This document shows positions 23,316 through 36,116 of a stretch of 64,000 nucleotides of DNA, piece after piece. Positions within the stretch are counted from its first letter, which is position 1, and each line of letters opens with the position of its first letter. Both the position numbers and the translations under genes were made by a program. The DNA is from Azolla caroliniana (taxonomy: Eukaryota; Polypodiophyta): positions 2,790,001 to 2,854,000 of the forward strand of contig JBHGNT010000020.1 of assembly GCA_043228905.1 (NCBI GenBank). The letters run 5' to 3'. Below the pieces are notes generated by a model. The model was given only the letters and a program-made list of their open reading frames with translations, did no database searches and had not been told where the DNA came from.

Positions 23316-24783
23316 GATGCAACAGGCAGAAAACGAGCAGGTCGCGGGTGACGCAAAAAGTGCCGCCACAGTGCGACCTGGTTCCACCATGAGCAGGAGG
23401 TCGACGACGGATCAGACACACGTTCCATCTGTGGTTGGACCGTATATGCGTACAGGGGTGTCCAGTGTACCCCGCCAACTTTCGCCTCATCTTTGTGATG
23501 AGCAAGTCGACCTTGTGTTGTCGAAGGAGGATAAAATCACAGTTTTGGGAGAGGTACAACCTTTACAGGTGTTTTCTTTGGTAGTGCAGGTAGAAGGTGC
23601 GAGATTAAATAGATCAGAGCTTCGACATACTTTGTACGCCGCTTTTTCGGAGGAAACAGATAACATTGTCGACATTTAATTCATATCTCGAGGATGCTAC
23701 CATGTGGAGTTTGCCGATCAGGAATCCGTCACAAAGCTATTGGCAATAAAGGAGGCGGGAGTGGAAGGTGCGTGGTTATCTTTTCATAAATGGTCGCATA
23801 ATATTAAGGTAGATGAGATATTGCAGGATCAAGAATCTAGTATAGTTTTTACGGCAATATTTCCTGGATTGAGGAAGGAATGGAGGAATGTTCTTCCTTG
23901 TATTGGGGCATTGTTCGGTAAGGTTATTGCTACGCGTAACGGACAGGATTAAGGAATAGACCGAGCGGGTGGGGCCCCTGCAATTCGGCTAATCGCACCA
24001 AGATCTATCTGTCTGCCAACAACTATATCTTTACTCGATCTACTTATAAATACACCACCGGTTGTACAAAAGGTATATTATCTAGGTTTGCCTGATCAAT
24101 GTTTTGTGTGTCGACAGTTTGGGCGTTTAGGTCGAGATTGTCAAAAGAGACGCTCGAATGTCAATGTTTATGTTCATCCAACTACTCGACAAAATGTTAG
24201 TAAAGATGGTTGGTCTACAGTGTCTACTAAACATGTTTTCAAACCGACTAATAAGATAGTTAATCCACTATTCCTACTTGAGGCTAATCCTCATCAATCT
24301 TTACAAACATTTGAAAAGGAAGCAGGGAGTAGTAAAGTGGATGGTGGTTTGTCTCTCCCAGTTGGCACAATGGAGCATTAGCTAGAACATAATACAAATA
24401 ACATACCTTTGAAGGTGCAAACGGTAGAATCTTGTTCTAAGGTTAATAGTCAATTGAGTAAGGACAAACAATTGGTTTTACATAAAGTACAACAAGATAA
24501 TAGGTCCATAGTATTGAATGAGCTTACAACAAAGGAAGTGGTCAAGGTAGAAATATCACATACGGATATGCATTGTGGCAATATAGTGGCTTTTACAGCT
24601 GATAAGTCTTCCGATAGGGTTTCTATAGCAGATAAACATTTGCCAGTGCGTGCCCATAAGTTGTCCGGAAAAGACATTTGGTCAAATAGGAGACAATTAA
24701 GGGCCGTGGAGGATGGAAGGAAAGGTAGAGAAGGTGCACTAGCCGAAAGGAGAGCAGGAGGGCAAAACATGAATGATGGATAG
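23316..24783 (+). pseudogene. LINE-2 ORF1 pseudogene (DUF4283-like, zinc knuckle)
   Basis: ORF1 of plant L1 elements encodes an RNA-binding chaperone of the element particle. The same frame runs from about 23263 (possible ATG at 23316) to the TAG at 24781, with in-frame stops at 23677 (TAA), 23950 (TAA) and 24379 (TAG). The middle part (FISRGCYHVEFADQE, WSHNIKVDEIL) looks like the DUF4283 domain. A zinc-knuckle relative, CFVCRQFGRLGRDC, lies at about 24100-24141, with Arg where His is expected. The end overlaps the ORF2 start by 11 bp. Confidence 0.7.
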
Positions 24784-27700
24784 GTTAAATCTTATTTCAC
24801 GAAATGTAAGGGGCTTAGGAGGTAGAAATTGTTCTAAGGTAAGGAGTGTTTTCCGCCGTCAGCTAAGGAAATCTTTGATAGGTAGGATTGATGTTCTTCT
24901 TATTCAAGAGCATCATTTAAATGAACAAAGAATTCAAAAATATGGAAATTTGTTACCAGGCCACAGGAAACAATTCTGGGTGCTTGCAACTGGGGATAAT
25001 AGTTTGAAAGCAGGTCTTTGCATAGCAATAACCGAAATTTGGTGGTCTGCTTTATCACATTACGAAGTTTTGGCTTGTGGTAGAGGACATTATATAATTC
25101 TTCAAATTGGTTTAAAGAAGTGGGGTTTGTTGAATATTTATGCACCAAATCATGCAAGAGATAGAACAACATTATGGAGTGCATTATGCCACAGTTACCA
25201 GCTGTTGAACATTGGGCAATTGCGGGTGACTTTAATATGTTGGAGGATGAGTGTGATAGGTTAGGAGGCACATTTCAACCATTATTTGGTTCAGAATTAT
25301 ATAAATGGGAACGTTTGATCTTTTCTTTAGGTTTAATGGACTTGTGTCATGTGTCTTCCTTTGAACGCATGCAAGATTCCTTAGCTTATTCACGTTCGGA
25401 TAGAAAACAATCACATACCAATTTGTCTAGGTTAGATAGATTTTATGTGGATAAATTTTTGTGGGACAAAGGAGGTTCAATTGGAATTTTACCTTCATTT
25501 TCCTTTTCTGATCATGCACCACTTGGTTTAGTTATAGTCTTGCAGGAGCAACATAGATATTCTAGGTTTAGAATCCCGAATCATGTGTTTCTTAGCCAAG
25601 ATTGTGTTCCTAGTGTGCATAATATCTGGAACAAATATGACTTTTCATATGATTATGCAGTAGCTAGTGTTCAAAAGGCTATGAGTGAAACACAATTTTT
25701 TCACTGTAAAGCTAAACAAGTATTTCATGAGTCTTGTACTAAAATAGGAAGACTTTGTACGGGGTTGAAATCCTTGCAACATCTGCAAGAGAGAAGACCA
25801 TATTCAAGGTATATAAATTCCCGAGTGATACAAGTAAGGAACCAGATATTGGAATTACAAAAGATTTCAGCGAATTTTAATTATCATAATATATCGTCTA
25901 CATGGGCAGAGTCAGGAGATAAAGTAAATAAACTGTTTTTTGCAGTGCATAATCATCATAAGACAACTGTTAGGATTTCTCGGTTAAAATGTCAAGACGG
26001 CTCTTATACCATGGATTCTAGTCAGATGAGGCAAATAGCCTCAGATTAGTATGAGACTTTGTTGAAAGCTAGATCATTTTTTGCGGATGATTTGATTAAA
26101 AGGGACATCATATGGTCAAAGATTCATAATAGGGTATCTGTACAACTGATAGATTGTCTTTTACAACCGCTAAATTCTCAAAGAGGTTCTTACAGCTGCT
26201 AAAGGCCTTGCTAAAGATGTTTGTCCTAGCTTGGATGGGTTGGGAGTCTAGTGGTATATCCAATATTGGGATTTGATAAGTGATGGATAGACCAAAGCCT
26301 ACCAAAAGATATTAAATTCGGGAAATATGCCACAAGAATGGAAGGAGGGTTTAATTTATATGATCCCTAAATCAAGTGGACAACTAGAAGAGCTTCAACA
26401 TTGGAGACCAATTACATTGTTGAATGTTATTTATAAAATATTAGCAAAAATGCTAGCTAGAAGGCTACAACCTTATCTGTCGGAACTGATTCATGATTCT
26501 CAGATTGGTTTTCTGCAAGAGAGAAGTATTTTTGATAACATTATTCTCTTTTGGGAAATGGTTGCCTTTGCGGAATTGCATAAGCAAGACTTAGCGATGT
26601 TATTTCTTGATTTTGAAAAGGCTTATGATAGAGTGGACTGGGATTTTATGGAGGGAACATTGGTTAGGATGGGTTTGCCAAACACATGGATACGAGGAGT
26701 ATCAACATTATATCGTAATGCGTATAACTCTCTTTTATTTGTAGGGGATGTTGGTAGGAGATTCCCGATCTCAAGATCAGTAAGATAGGGATGTCCACTT
26801 GCTCCTTTCCTATTTTTTTTAGTATCTGAAACATTTTCTGTACATCTAAATTCTCAATATGTAAATATGAAAGGCTTAGCACTACCAGTGTGATATGCTA
26901 TTGTGGATAGCGAGTTTGCTAATGACATAACTTTATATGTTCAGGCCTCATGATTAAATTTGGCACAGGTGCAAAAGGCTGTGGAGGATTTTTCAGATGC
27001 GTCGGGTGCATTGATAAATTGGGATAAGTCATCAGGTTTTTGGGTTGCTCTGGGAGATCCGCTAGTTAATGTGCCTTCTTCAGGATTCACATGGACACCT
27101 CAAGGTTAGTCCATTAGGTATTTAGGTTGTAGAGTGGGCTTGGGATTAAATGCAGAGGATATGGTTGCACCCATGTTTTTAAGATTAAGGAATAAGCTAA
27201 TATACTGGAATAAGGAAAAGCTATCCTTAGCAGGACGTATCGTTGTAGCTAATTCGGTGCTTTTGTCCTCAATTTGGAATATAGCATCTACATGGCTATT
27301 TTCGAGGACAATCATGCTTAAAGTTCAACGCCTAATACGGAATTTTATTTGGTGGAACAATGTGTCTGACAATTCGGTAGCAAAGGTCGCTTGGACGGTT
27401 CTTTTACAATCTAAGCGGAAAGGAGGTCTAGGTTTGATTGATCCTTTTATGCAAAGTAAAGCCTTACTTTCTAAACATGTTGTTAAGAGTTTATTGCCAG
27501 GAGAGGAGTTATGGAAAAAGCTATGGATGCGGCATTTACATACGTCAAGACATCAACAGGTGGTCAATGGAAGGACAGTCTTAGATGGTTTTTCAATGCA
27601 GATTTTCCATTGCCTAAGTCTACTGTTGGATCCTTACGTTTTTTTAATGGAATATTTCGAGCATGGGAAAGTATTCCTCAAGCACTTGTTTTCTTGCCAC

Positions 27701-28901
27701 CGAAAACTAATACTCAATTCATGCGTCAACCTTTGATATGGAACCCTTTATTTACGGATGAAGCTGCATGTGTGTTGGGTCTACGACCTAGGTTATCTTG
27801 GGCTGCAATGGACAATGGTCTAGCCTGTATAGTTGAGGATTGGATAAAATTTTTGTAGACATCGGCTCAGGAACGAAAGAATAGGTTGTCTATTTTAAGA
27901 GGGGCACACATAATGGTAGATCAATTGTCCATGGTGTATCAGGTCACAGTACCAACTTTGCAGCTCGATCATTTAAAAAGTTGGTACAATATGTTTTCGA
28001 CACTTAATATACTTATAGGTGCTCGTTTATATCATCAAAATGGCAACCTTCACTTCTATGAAGTGTTAGGTAATGGTAGGTTGGTATTAGTAGATGACGA
28101 GTCTCCAATTATGTCTGCTGTGAAGCAGTTACCCGTGCGAGTAATTGCTAGATTGGATAAAAAATTGTTTATTGACCCTAGTCCCTTAATTGCTAACTAT
28201 GCATCTCATATTTGGGTTTTACACTCTAGACCACTTGTTGATCTCCAGTGGGATCGTGCAGATTATGGTTGGAAATTGTCCATGCCTAATAATTCCACTA
28301 AGGTCCTCCCATTCTTCACATATTCGGTGGCATTCGGGAGAAACTTTATGTTGAGTCAGACTGAGTAAGTACTTGCGGGAAAAAAGTAGTGGGGGGAAGG
28401 TAATGTATCATCTCCACATATGATGATGTTTTGGAAACAGTGTCAATTAAATGTATGAACAAGATATTACACTTTCGTTAGTTGATGATTCATTATGCGT
28501 TGCGAGTAGGTGATTTGATGAGGGGATCTGTAGCTGATCGGTCCTGCGTTATGTGTGGTTATGTACGTGAGTCATTGCATCATGTATTTTGGGAATGTGT
28601 TGTTGCAAAAAAAGTTTGGTTTAGAATTCTTAGGCTACTAGGTCGTAAGTATAGGTCGGGAATTTTTACGTGGGGTGCAGTCTTATGGGGAAGGTTAGAT
28701 CAAAAAATGACTTTCTATCATCATCATTATTCTTCTTTGTCATTATGTGTCAGAAGTTTGCAGGTATACTCTACTTCAACCTCCTTGCAAGGAATCAAGT
28801 TTTTCTCCTCTTTGGCTTTATGGGTTCTTTGGAAAGCTAGGTGCTCCAAGCTATACAATGATGAAAACATTCACATCGTGGATCAGGTTAAGTCTTTTTG
28901 A
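24773..28901 (+). pseudogene. LINE-2 ORF2 pseudogene: endonuclease, RT, zinc-binding domain
   Basis: The start ATG at 24773 overlaps ORF1. Endonuclease: SRNVRGLGG (catalytic Asn) at about 24794, LLIQEHHL (catalytic Glu) at about 24896, a frameshift near 25195, then GDFNML at about 25225 and SFSDHAPLGL at about 25502. RT: HWRPITLLNV at about 26398, FLDFEKAYDRVDW at about 26605, a stop inside the RQGCPL motif at 26786 (SRSVR then TAG), and the catalytic box at about 26915 reads FANDIT instead of YADD, so the active site is lost. Several more stops and frameshifts follow to 28368. The zf-RVT finger CVMCGYVRESLHHVFWEC lies at about 28546-28600. The last coding trace, YVPPRWLFPP, is at about 29046-29075. 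Confidence 0.82.
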
Positions 28902-29111
28902 GACTTATTGGTACATACAATTAAAGGTGAATATGATAGTTATAAGGGTTCTGGACACAAAACTAATAAGAAAAGAATGAGAATTCGTAAAGTTTGGTCA
29001 TCTATACCTATTATGTTGAATGAAGCCGCATATGTCAAGTGGAACTATGTACCGCCTCGTTGGTTGTTCCCGCCACTAGCACCATCTTTAGTACAACGTG
29101 ATATAATATAG

Positions 29112-31181
29112 ATGACCGTTGATATTTTTGTCAGGATAAGTGATGTTGTTGGGATGTTGGTAGAAATCAAGGACATGGCAAGCCAAAATTTGGTGCCGAT
29201 TAGCGACATGGCGAGATGGTTGTTGTGGATGTACGAAGCAAATTATTTTTGTGCAGCAAGGATGAGTGTAGATGGTGTGGGGGTTGAAGCAAATTATTAT
29301 GAGCAGGAATTTGGTGGTAATTGGCGAGAGGGTTGATGTGCAATTAAGAAGAAAAATTCTTTTGAGGGATAAGGAGGAATGAAGATGGCGTGGGGTTTGA
29401 AGCATATTATCATGAGTTGGTGACGAAATTGTTTGCACTAATTTGTTTGCTGTCTATATGTCAGGTTGCTTGATGGAATTCGGTGTCATGGGATGGAGTG
29501 AAGAAGATTTTAGGTTTTAGCTTAGGGAGTGCAACATACAGGATCGTATTGTCGTTGTTGTCATGTAAGATTTTAGGTGTCATAGGGAGTGCAACAAACA
29601 GGATTGTCTTGTCGTTGTTGTCATAGTTATTGTCTTTATAGAATTTATTCATGACGAGAGGATGAGTGATGATGGTGTGGGGGGAAACATTTATAATCAT
29701 TTTGTTATTATTTATACAGGAATTTGGTGGTAATCGGCGAGATGGTTGATATGGACTTGAGAAGCAAATTTTTTTCAGGGATAAGGATGAGCGAAGACGG
29801 TGTGGGGGGTGAAGTAGAATATTATGAGTAGGTACAGGAATTTGCTTAAAATGAACTGATGGTTGATGTTGAAAATGAAGCAGATTTTCTATTGATGAGT
29901 GAAGATGGTGTTGGAGGCTGAAGCAGATTTTTTATGATCATCAAATGAGAGTAATTCATTCTATTTTTTGATGATGTAGGGGTTGAAGCATACTTTCATG
30001 AGGGGAGAAGGAGAGCACACTGGATGTTGGTCATCGCGTCTTCCAATCTCAAGGACCTAGGTAGTAAAAGATGACACTATTGATGGAAAACGAAGCACAT
30101 TATCTATTTTTGACAAGGATGAGTGACGATGGTGTCGAGGGAAGAAGCATAATTTCTGAGGGGATCCGGAGAGTAGTGTCATTATGTTTTTTGTATGTAC
30201 AGGGCTTTGGTGATTTACGACGAGAGGTGGTTGATGTGGACTCTGGTGGTAATCGCCTAGATGTTGGATGGGGAAAACAAAACAGATTCTTTGTTTGATA
30301 ACGATGAGTCATGAGGTTGGCGGGGGCTGAAGCATACTTCATGATGGGAGAGTAAATTTTCTTTTCAGTTTTATGAGTGTTGATGTTGTGGACTTGGAAG
30401 CATTTTCTTGAGGGTCGACGAGAGTACATGCTTTGAAGCTTGCAGATTTTTAATGATATCATCACCCTTTCCCACTATCTCTTTGAAGCATTTAACACAC
30501 AACAATTCAGGTCAAATGTGTTGCCGTCATGGGAAGCCATGGCTCGACTCCAAACATTGGAATTCGTTGTTAAAGTGATCACATTACAAGATTTATAAAG
30601 TTGGTTGTTTTTGTAGGCATTTCTGTTGTGAAAGGTTGAGGGCTAATGTGGAAAAATGAAGTTCGATAAAGCTGGATACTCTGAGATGTTGTTTATATGT
30701 TGAGTATGGTCTTCAGTACATGCGAAACGAAATGCGAACATGAATTTTTCAAACTACCAACCAGGGTGGACAATCAAGAGCTTTAGCATATACGGAATCA
30801 ACTTCAGCTAACTTTGTCTACAACATGAAGTTTTTAGAAAACATGAAGTTTTTAGGGTCAAAGGAAAATGTTTTTCAGACGATTCTAACTACAAATGTAG
30901 CCATTTGGAATGAAATCATGATAGAATGGACGTTTCGATGAAGCACTGACTTGTTTTTACATGTTGGAGATTGTTTTCACCTTTATATGTGGTCTTCTAG
31001 CTACCGTACCAAAAGCGTTATTGGCAAGCCCTAGAGCTGTATTCGAAATGCCAAAGCTTATATTTGGTCTTGTCTTTGATACTATATACTTGTGGAGATG
31101 AAACAATATTATATCCTATTTGTATACTGCCTCTGGCCTTTTATTAATACCAATGGAACATATGTTTTATGGGAAAAATAT
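29112..31181 (+). repeat. LINE-2 3' region with degenerate tandem repeats
   Basis: No gene is supported here. About ten degenerate copies of a segment like GATGAGTGAAGATGGTGTGG followed by GGTTGAAGCA and TTATGAG occur near 29259, 29380, 29661, 29786, 29895, 29970, 30118, 30303 and 30376, often followed by CAGGAATTTGGTGGTAAT. The rest (30430-31181) is unique A/T-rich sequence ending in the LINE 3' terminus. Confidence 0.6.
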
Positions 31182-31413
31182 TATAGAAAATTCTCAAAAA
31201 TAGAATTAATATGAAACTTCCCTCAAATAGACCGTTATCATGGACTAGTTTCATTTGGATCTTAGAAGAAACGTAAGAGCACTATTGGTTTATTTAGATA
31301 ACAAATCGTAAAGATTCAATAATAAGGCTAATATAAAATAACTCAACAAGAAATTTTTCTTGTACATGTTTTGTTTTTGATAGTATATGAATCCTTGGAA
31401 ATATTCCTCGAGT

Positions 31414-31485
31414 GCAATTGTAATCCAATGGTTAGGATAATTGCCTTCCAAGCAATAGACCCGAGTTCAACTCTCGGCCAACGCA
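31414..31485 (+). pseudogene. tRNA-Gly(TCC)-like pseudogene, first of a close pair
   Basis: Anticodon arm and T-arm are intact (CCGAG/CTCGG), but the acceptor stem is damaged. The next copy begins only 101 bp later. Confidence 0.55.
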
Positions 31486-31514
31486 CACGAATGCGTTGGA
31501 AATATGCCCAAATT

Positions 31515-31586
31515 GCGCTTGTAGTCCAACGATAAGGATAATTGCCTTCCAAGCAATAGACCCCAGTTCAACTCTCGGCAAGCGCC
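31515..31586 (+). pseudogene. tRNA-Gly(TCC)-like copy, second of a close pair
   Basis: Perfect acceptor and anticodon stems. The D-loop conserved GG is changed (CGATAA), the T-stem has one mismatch and the discriminator is C. Confidence 0.55.
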
Positions 31587-32165
31587 CACTATGTTATTTC
31601 AATCGTCAACAAAGTGAATTTATCTAAATCTTTGCTAAAAAAACTATTTTTCTGAACTAGTTTCATTTCTATCTTAGAAAGAAACTAAGGCTCAAGTTTT
31701 GCTCACTCATGTGACAAATTGTAAAGATTAATGACTCACACTGATCTAACATATTTGTGCGCTAAGTTATAGTCCTACAGTTAATGTATTTGATTTGAAA
31801 GCAATAGATAGAACTTCAACATGTCGTAAGTGCACGATCTGTGCCTTAGAGTAGTATTCCAATGGGACAAGAAAAATGTATTTGAGTCGATTCGAGAACT
31901 GCATGTTACATGCCAAGTTTTAGAACAATATTGCAGACAATTCTCAAAAAATTAAATTAATATAGAGCTTTGCTCAAATAGACCGGTTTCAAGGACTAGT
32001 TTCATTTGGATCTTAGAAGAAACGTAAGAGCATTATTGGTTTATTCAGATAACATATCGTAAAGATTCAATACTGAGGCTAATATACAATAATTCAACAA
32101 GAAATTTTTATCGTATATTTTTTGTTTCTGGTAGTATACGAATCCCATCGAAATATGCCCATATT

Positions 32166-32236
32166 GCGCTTGTAATCCAGCGGTTGGGATAATTGCCTTC
32201 CAAACAATAGACCCAGTTCAACTCTCGGCAAGCTCA
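32166..32236 (+). pseudogene. tRNA-Gly(TCC)-like pseudogene
   Basis: One base shorter in the variable/T region (ACCCAG), with an anticodon-stem mismatch (ATTGC/ACAAT) and an altered acceptor 3' strand. Confidence 0.5.
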
Positions 32237-32890
32237 AACAATGTTATTTTACTCAGTACTTCTAACAGAACATTCAATTCCATTCCAGAATGATACATAC
32301 CTTTCAAAGATTCATAATTAGAGCGTATGAAGTTGTCAACAAAGCGAATTCATCTAAATCTTTGCTAAAACAACTATTTTTCTCAACTAGTTTCATTTCT
32401 ATCTTAGAAGAAACTAAGGCTTAAGTTTTGCTCACTCATGTGACAAATTGTAAATATTAAGGACTCACACTGATATGAGATATTTGTGCGGTTGTAGTCC
32501 TATAGTTAATATATTTTCTTTGAAAACAACATATAGAACTTCAACATGTCGTAAGTGCACGTTGTGTGCTTTAGAGTAGTACGCCAATGGGAAAAGAAAA
32601 CGTTATTCGAGTCGATTCTAGAACGACATGTTACTTGACAAGTTTTATAACTATATTGCAAACAATTTTCAAAAAAATGAATTAATCTGAAGCTTTGCTG
32701 AAATAGGCCGTTTTCGTGGACTAGATTCATTTGTATCTTAGTAGAAACTTAGGACCACTATTGGTTTATTCAGATAAGAAATAGTAAAGATTCAATACTA
32801 AGGTTAATATGCAATAACACGCCAAGAAATTTTTCTAGTAGATTTTTTGTTTATGATAATATACGAATCCCTTGGAAATATAGCGAGACT

Positions 32891-32962
32891 GCTTTTGTAA
32901 TCCAACGGTTAGGATAATTGCCTTCCAAGCAATGGAACAGAGTTGAACTCTCGGCAAGGGCA
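32891..32962 (+). pseudogene. tRNA-Gly(TCC)-like pseudogene
   Basis: Full length with loop CTTCCAA kept. There are acceptor mismatches (GCTTTTG against CAAGGGC), and the T-loop is TTGAACT. Confidence 0.5.
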
Positions 32963-33156
32963 CACGAATACATTGGAAATATGCCCAAATTGCGGTTGTA
33001 GTCTAAGGGTTAGGATAACAACACTATTGGTTTATTTAGATAACAAATCGTAAAGATTCAAAACTAACGTCAATATACAATAACTCATCCAAAAATTTTG
33101 GTCAAACATTTTTTGTTTCTAATAGTATACGAATACCTTGAAACTTTTCCCAAATT

Positions 33157-33228
33157 GCGCTTGTAGTCCAATGGTTAGGATAATTGCCTTCCAAGCAATA
33201 GAGCAGAGTTCAACTCTCGACAAGGGCA
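33157..33228 (+). pseudogene. tRNA-Gly(TCC)-like copy, mildly degenerate
   Basis: D and anticodon arms are intact. One acceptor mismatch (G3-G70) and two T-stem mismatches (CAGAG/CTCGA). Confidence 0.55.
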
Positions 33229-33890
33229 GACTATGTTATTTCATTCATTACTTACAACAGAAAATAAAAAATGATGCAATTCCATTCCACAATGAGACGT
33301 ACCTTTCAAAGTTTCATAACTAGGGCATCAGAAGACAGCAACATAGTGAATTAATCTAAAGCTTTGCTAAAACAAATATTTTCTTGAACTAGTTTCATTT
33401 CTATCATAGAAGAAACTAAGGCTCAACTTTTCCTTAGTCATGTGACATATGGTAAATATTAAGGACTCACACTGATATGAGATATTTGTGAGTTTGTAGT
33501 CCTCTAGTTAATATATTTGCTTTGAAAGCAGTAGATAGAACGGCAACATGTCGTAAGTGCTCCTTTGTGTCTTAGAGTAGGATTCCAATGGGACAAGAAA
33601 AATGTATTTGAGTCGATTCAAAAACGGCATGTTACATGACAAGTTTCAAAACAAAGTGGTTGACAATTCCCAAAAATTGAATTAATATAAAGCTTTGCTC
33701 AAATAAACCGTTATCATGGACTAGTTTCATTTGGATCTTAGAAGAAACGTAACAGCACCATTGGTTTTTTCAGATAACAAATCATAAAGATTCAATACTG
33801 GGCTTAATATATAATAAGTCAACAAGAAATTTTCCTTGGATATTTTTTGTTTCCGATACTATATGAATCCCTTTGAAATATGCCAAGATT

Positions 33891-33962
33891 GCCCTTGTAA
33901 TCCAACGGTTAGGATAATTGCCTTCCAGGCAATAGACCCGAGTTAAACTCTTGGCAAGCGCA
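33891..33962 (+). pseudogene. tRNA-Gly(TCC)-like copy, mildly degenerate
   Basis: Stems are mostly intact, with one acceptor mismatch (C3-C70). The anticodon loop is CTTCCAG, and the T-loop TTAAACT weakens box B. A second, truncated copy follows at about 33990. Confidence 0.5.
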
Positions 33963-34307
33963 CACGAATCCCTTGGAAATATGCCCAAATTGTGTTTGTA
34001 GTCCAACGGTTAGGATAATTGTCTTCGAGTTGATTCGAGAATGGCATGTTACATGACATGTTTCAGAGCAATATTGTAGACAATTCTCAAAAGTCGAATT
34101 AATATAAAGCTTTGCTCAAATAGACCGTTATCAAGAACTAGTTTCATTTCGATGTTAGCCGAAACATAACAACACTATTGGTTTATTCAGATAACAAATC
34201 GTAAATATTCAATACTGAGGTTAATAGACAATAACTTAACAAGAAATTTCTCTTGTATATTTTTTGTTTCTGATTGTATGAGAATCCCTTCGAAATATAC
34301 CTTGATT

Positions 34308-34379
34308 TCCCTTGTCATCGAACGGTTAGGATAATTGCCTTCCAATCAATAGACTCGAGTTCAAGTCTCGACAAACGCA
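34308..34379 (+). pseudogene. tRNA-Gly(TCC)-like pseudogene
   Basis: Loop CTTCCAA is kept. The acceptor (TCCCTTG) and T-stem (TCGAG/CTCGA) are altered. A truncated copy follows at about 34408. Confidence 0.5.
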
Positions 34380-34573
34380 CACGAATGCGTTGGAAATATG
34401 CCCAAATTGCCCTTGTAGTCCAACGGTTAGGATAACAACGCTATTGCTTTATTCAGATAACAAATCGTAAATATTCAAAACTGAGGTTAATATAAAATAA
34501 CTCATCAAGAAATTTTGGTTGTACATTTTTTGTTTCTAATAGTATACGAATCCCTTGGAAATTTGCCGAAATT

Positions 34574-34645
34574 GCGCTTGTAGTCCAATGGTTAAGATAA
34601 TTGCCTTCCAAGCAATAGGCCCTAGTTCAACTCTCGGCAAGGCCA
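34574..34645 (+). pseudogene. tRNA-Gly(TCC)-like pseudogene
   Basis: Anticodon arm intact; one mismatch each in the D-stem, T-stem and acceptor stem. Confidence 0.5.
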
Positions 34646-35308
34646 CACTATATTATTTCAATAATTGCTTACAACGGTAAATAAAAAATGATTCAACTCC
34701 ATTCCACAATGATACATACCTTTCAAAGTTTCATAACTAGGGCGTCCGAAGACGGCAACATAGTGAATTAATCTAAAGCTTTGCTAAAACAACTTTTTTT
34801 CTAAACTAGTTTCATTTCTATCTTAAAAGAAACTAAGCCTCAACTTTTCCTCACTCCTGTAACCAATTGTAAAGATTAAGGGCTCACACTAATAAAAGAT
34901 ATTTGTGCGGTTATAGTCCTATAGTTAAAATATTTGATTTGAAAGTAATAGATAGAACTTCAACATGTCATAAGTGCAAGTTGTGTTCTTTAGAGTAGTA
35001 TTTCAATGCGACAAGAAAAATGTATTTGAGTCAATTCGAGAACGGCATGTTACATGACAAGTTTTATAACAATATTGTAGAGAATTCTCAAAAAATTGAA
35101 TTAATATAAAGCTTTGCTCAAATAGACTAGTTTCATGGACTACATTCATTTAGAACTTAGATGAAACGTAAGAGCATTATTGGTTTATTAAGATAACAAA
35201 TCATAAAGATTCAATACTGACCCTCATATACAATAACTCATCAACAAATTTTTCTCGCACATTTTTGTTTCTGATAGTATACGAATCCCTTGGAAATATG
35301 GCCACATT

Positions 35309-35380
35309 GTGCTTGTAGTCCAACGGTTAGGATAATTGCCTTCCAAGCAATAGACCCGAGTTCAACTCTCGGCAAGCGCA
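35309..35380 (+). tRNA. tRNA-Gly(TCC)-type gene in diverged satellite monomer
   Basis: 72 nt that fold fully. The acceptor GTGCTTG pairs with CAAGCGC with one U-G wobble; the D-stem is GTCC/GGAT, the anticodon stem ATTGC/GCAAT with loop CTTCCAA (anticodon TCC), the T-stem CCGAG/CTCGG with loop TTCAACT, and the discriminator is A. It is the best-preserved copy in the middle block. Whether it is transcribed cannot be read from the sequence. Confidence 0.65.
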
Positions 35381-36044
35381 CACTATGTTATTTCAATCAA
35401 TGTATCCAACGGCAAACAAAAATTGACTCACTTCCAATCCAGAATGATACGTACCTTTCAAAGTTTCATAACTAGAGTGTAAGAAGACAACAACATAGTG
35501 AATTAATATAAACCTTTGCTAAAACAACTATTTTCCTAAACTAGTTTCATTTCTATCTTAGAAGAAACTAAGCCACAACTTTTCCTCACTAATTTGACAT
35601 ATTTTAAAGATTAAGGGCTCACACTGATATGAGATATTTTAGTGGTTGTAGTCCTATAGTTAATGTATTTGCTTTGAAAGCAATAGATAGAACTTCCACA
35701 TGTCGTAACTACACATTGTGTGCTTTAGAGTAGTACTCCAATGGGATAAGTAAAAGGTATTTGACTCGATTCAAAAATGGCATATTACATGAAAAGTTTG
35801 ATAACAATATTCAAGAAAATACTCAAAAAAGTGAATTAATATGAAGCTTTGCTCAAAGAAACCGTTTTCATGGACTAGTTTCATTTGTATCTTAGAAAAA
35901 ACGTAAGAGCACTATTGCTTTATTCAAATAACAAATTCTAAAGATTCAATACAGAGGTTAATATACAATACTTCAGCAAGATATTTTTCTTGTACATTTT
36001 TTGTTTTTGATAGTGTATGAATCCCTTGGAAATATGCCCAAATT

Positions 36045-36116
36045 GCGCTTGTCGTCCAACAGTTAGGATAATTGCCTTCCAAGCAATAGACCTCAGTACA
36101 ACTCTCGGCAAGCGCA
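36045..36116 (+). pseudogene. tRNA-Gly(TCC)-like pseudogene
   Basis: Acceptor and anticodon stems are perfect, but the T-loop is TACAACT (box B destroyed) and the T-stem has a C-C mismatch. Confidence 0.55.

Larger units (their letters stand above)
23265..31181 (+). mobile_element. LINE-2: near full-length L1-type non-LTR retrotransposon
   Basis: Inserted in the satellite with a target duplication of about 11 bp (TACAGAAAATT at 23254-23264; TATAGAAAATT at 31182-31192). It has ORF1 with a zinc knuckle, ORF2 (endonuclease, RT, zf-RVT) and a long 3' region (29112-31181) with degenerate tandem repeats and a short A-rich end (GGGAAAAA). Many stops and indels mean it is dead. It is about 7.9 kb long. 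Confidence 0.88.
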
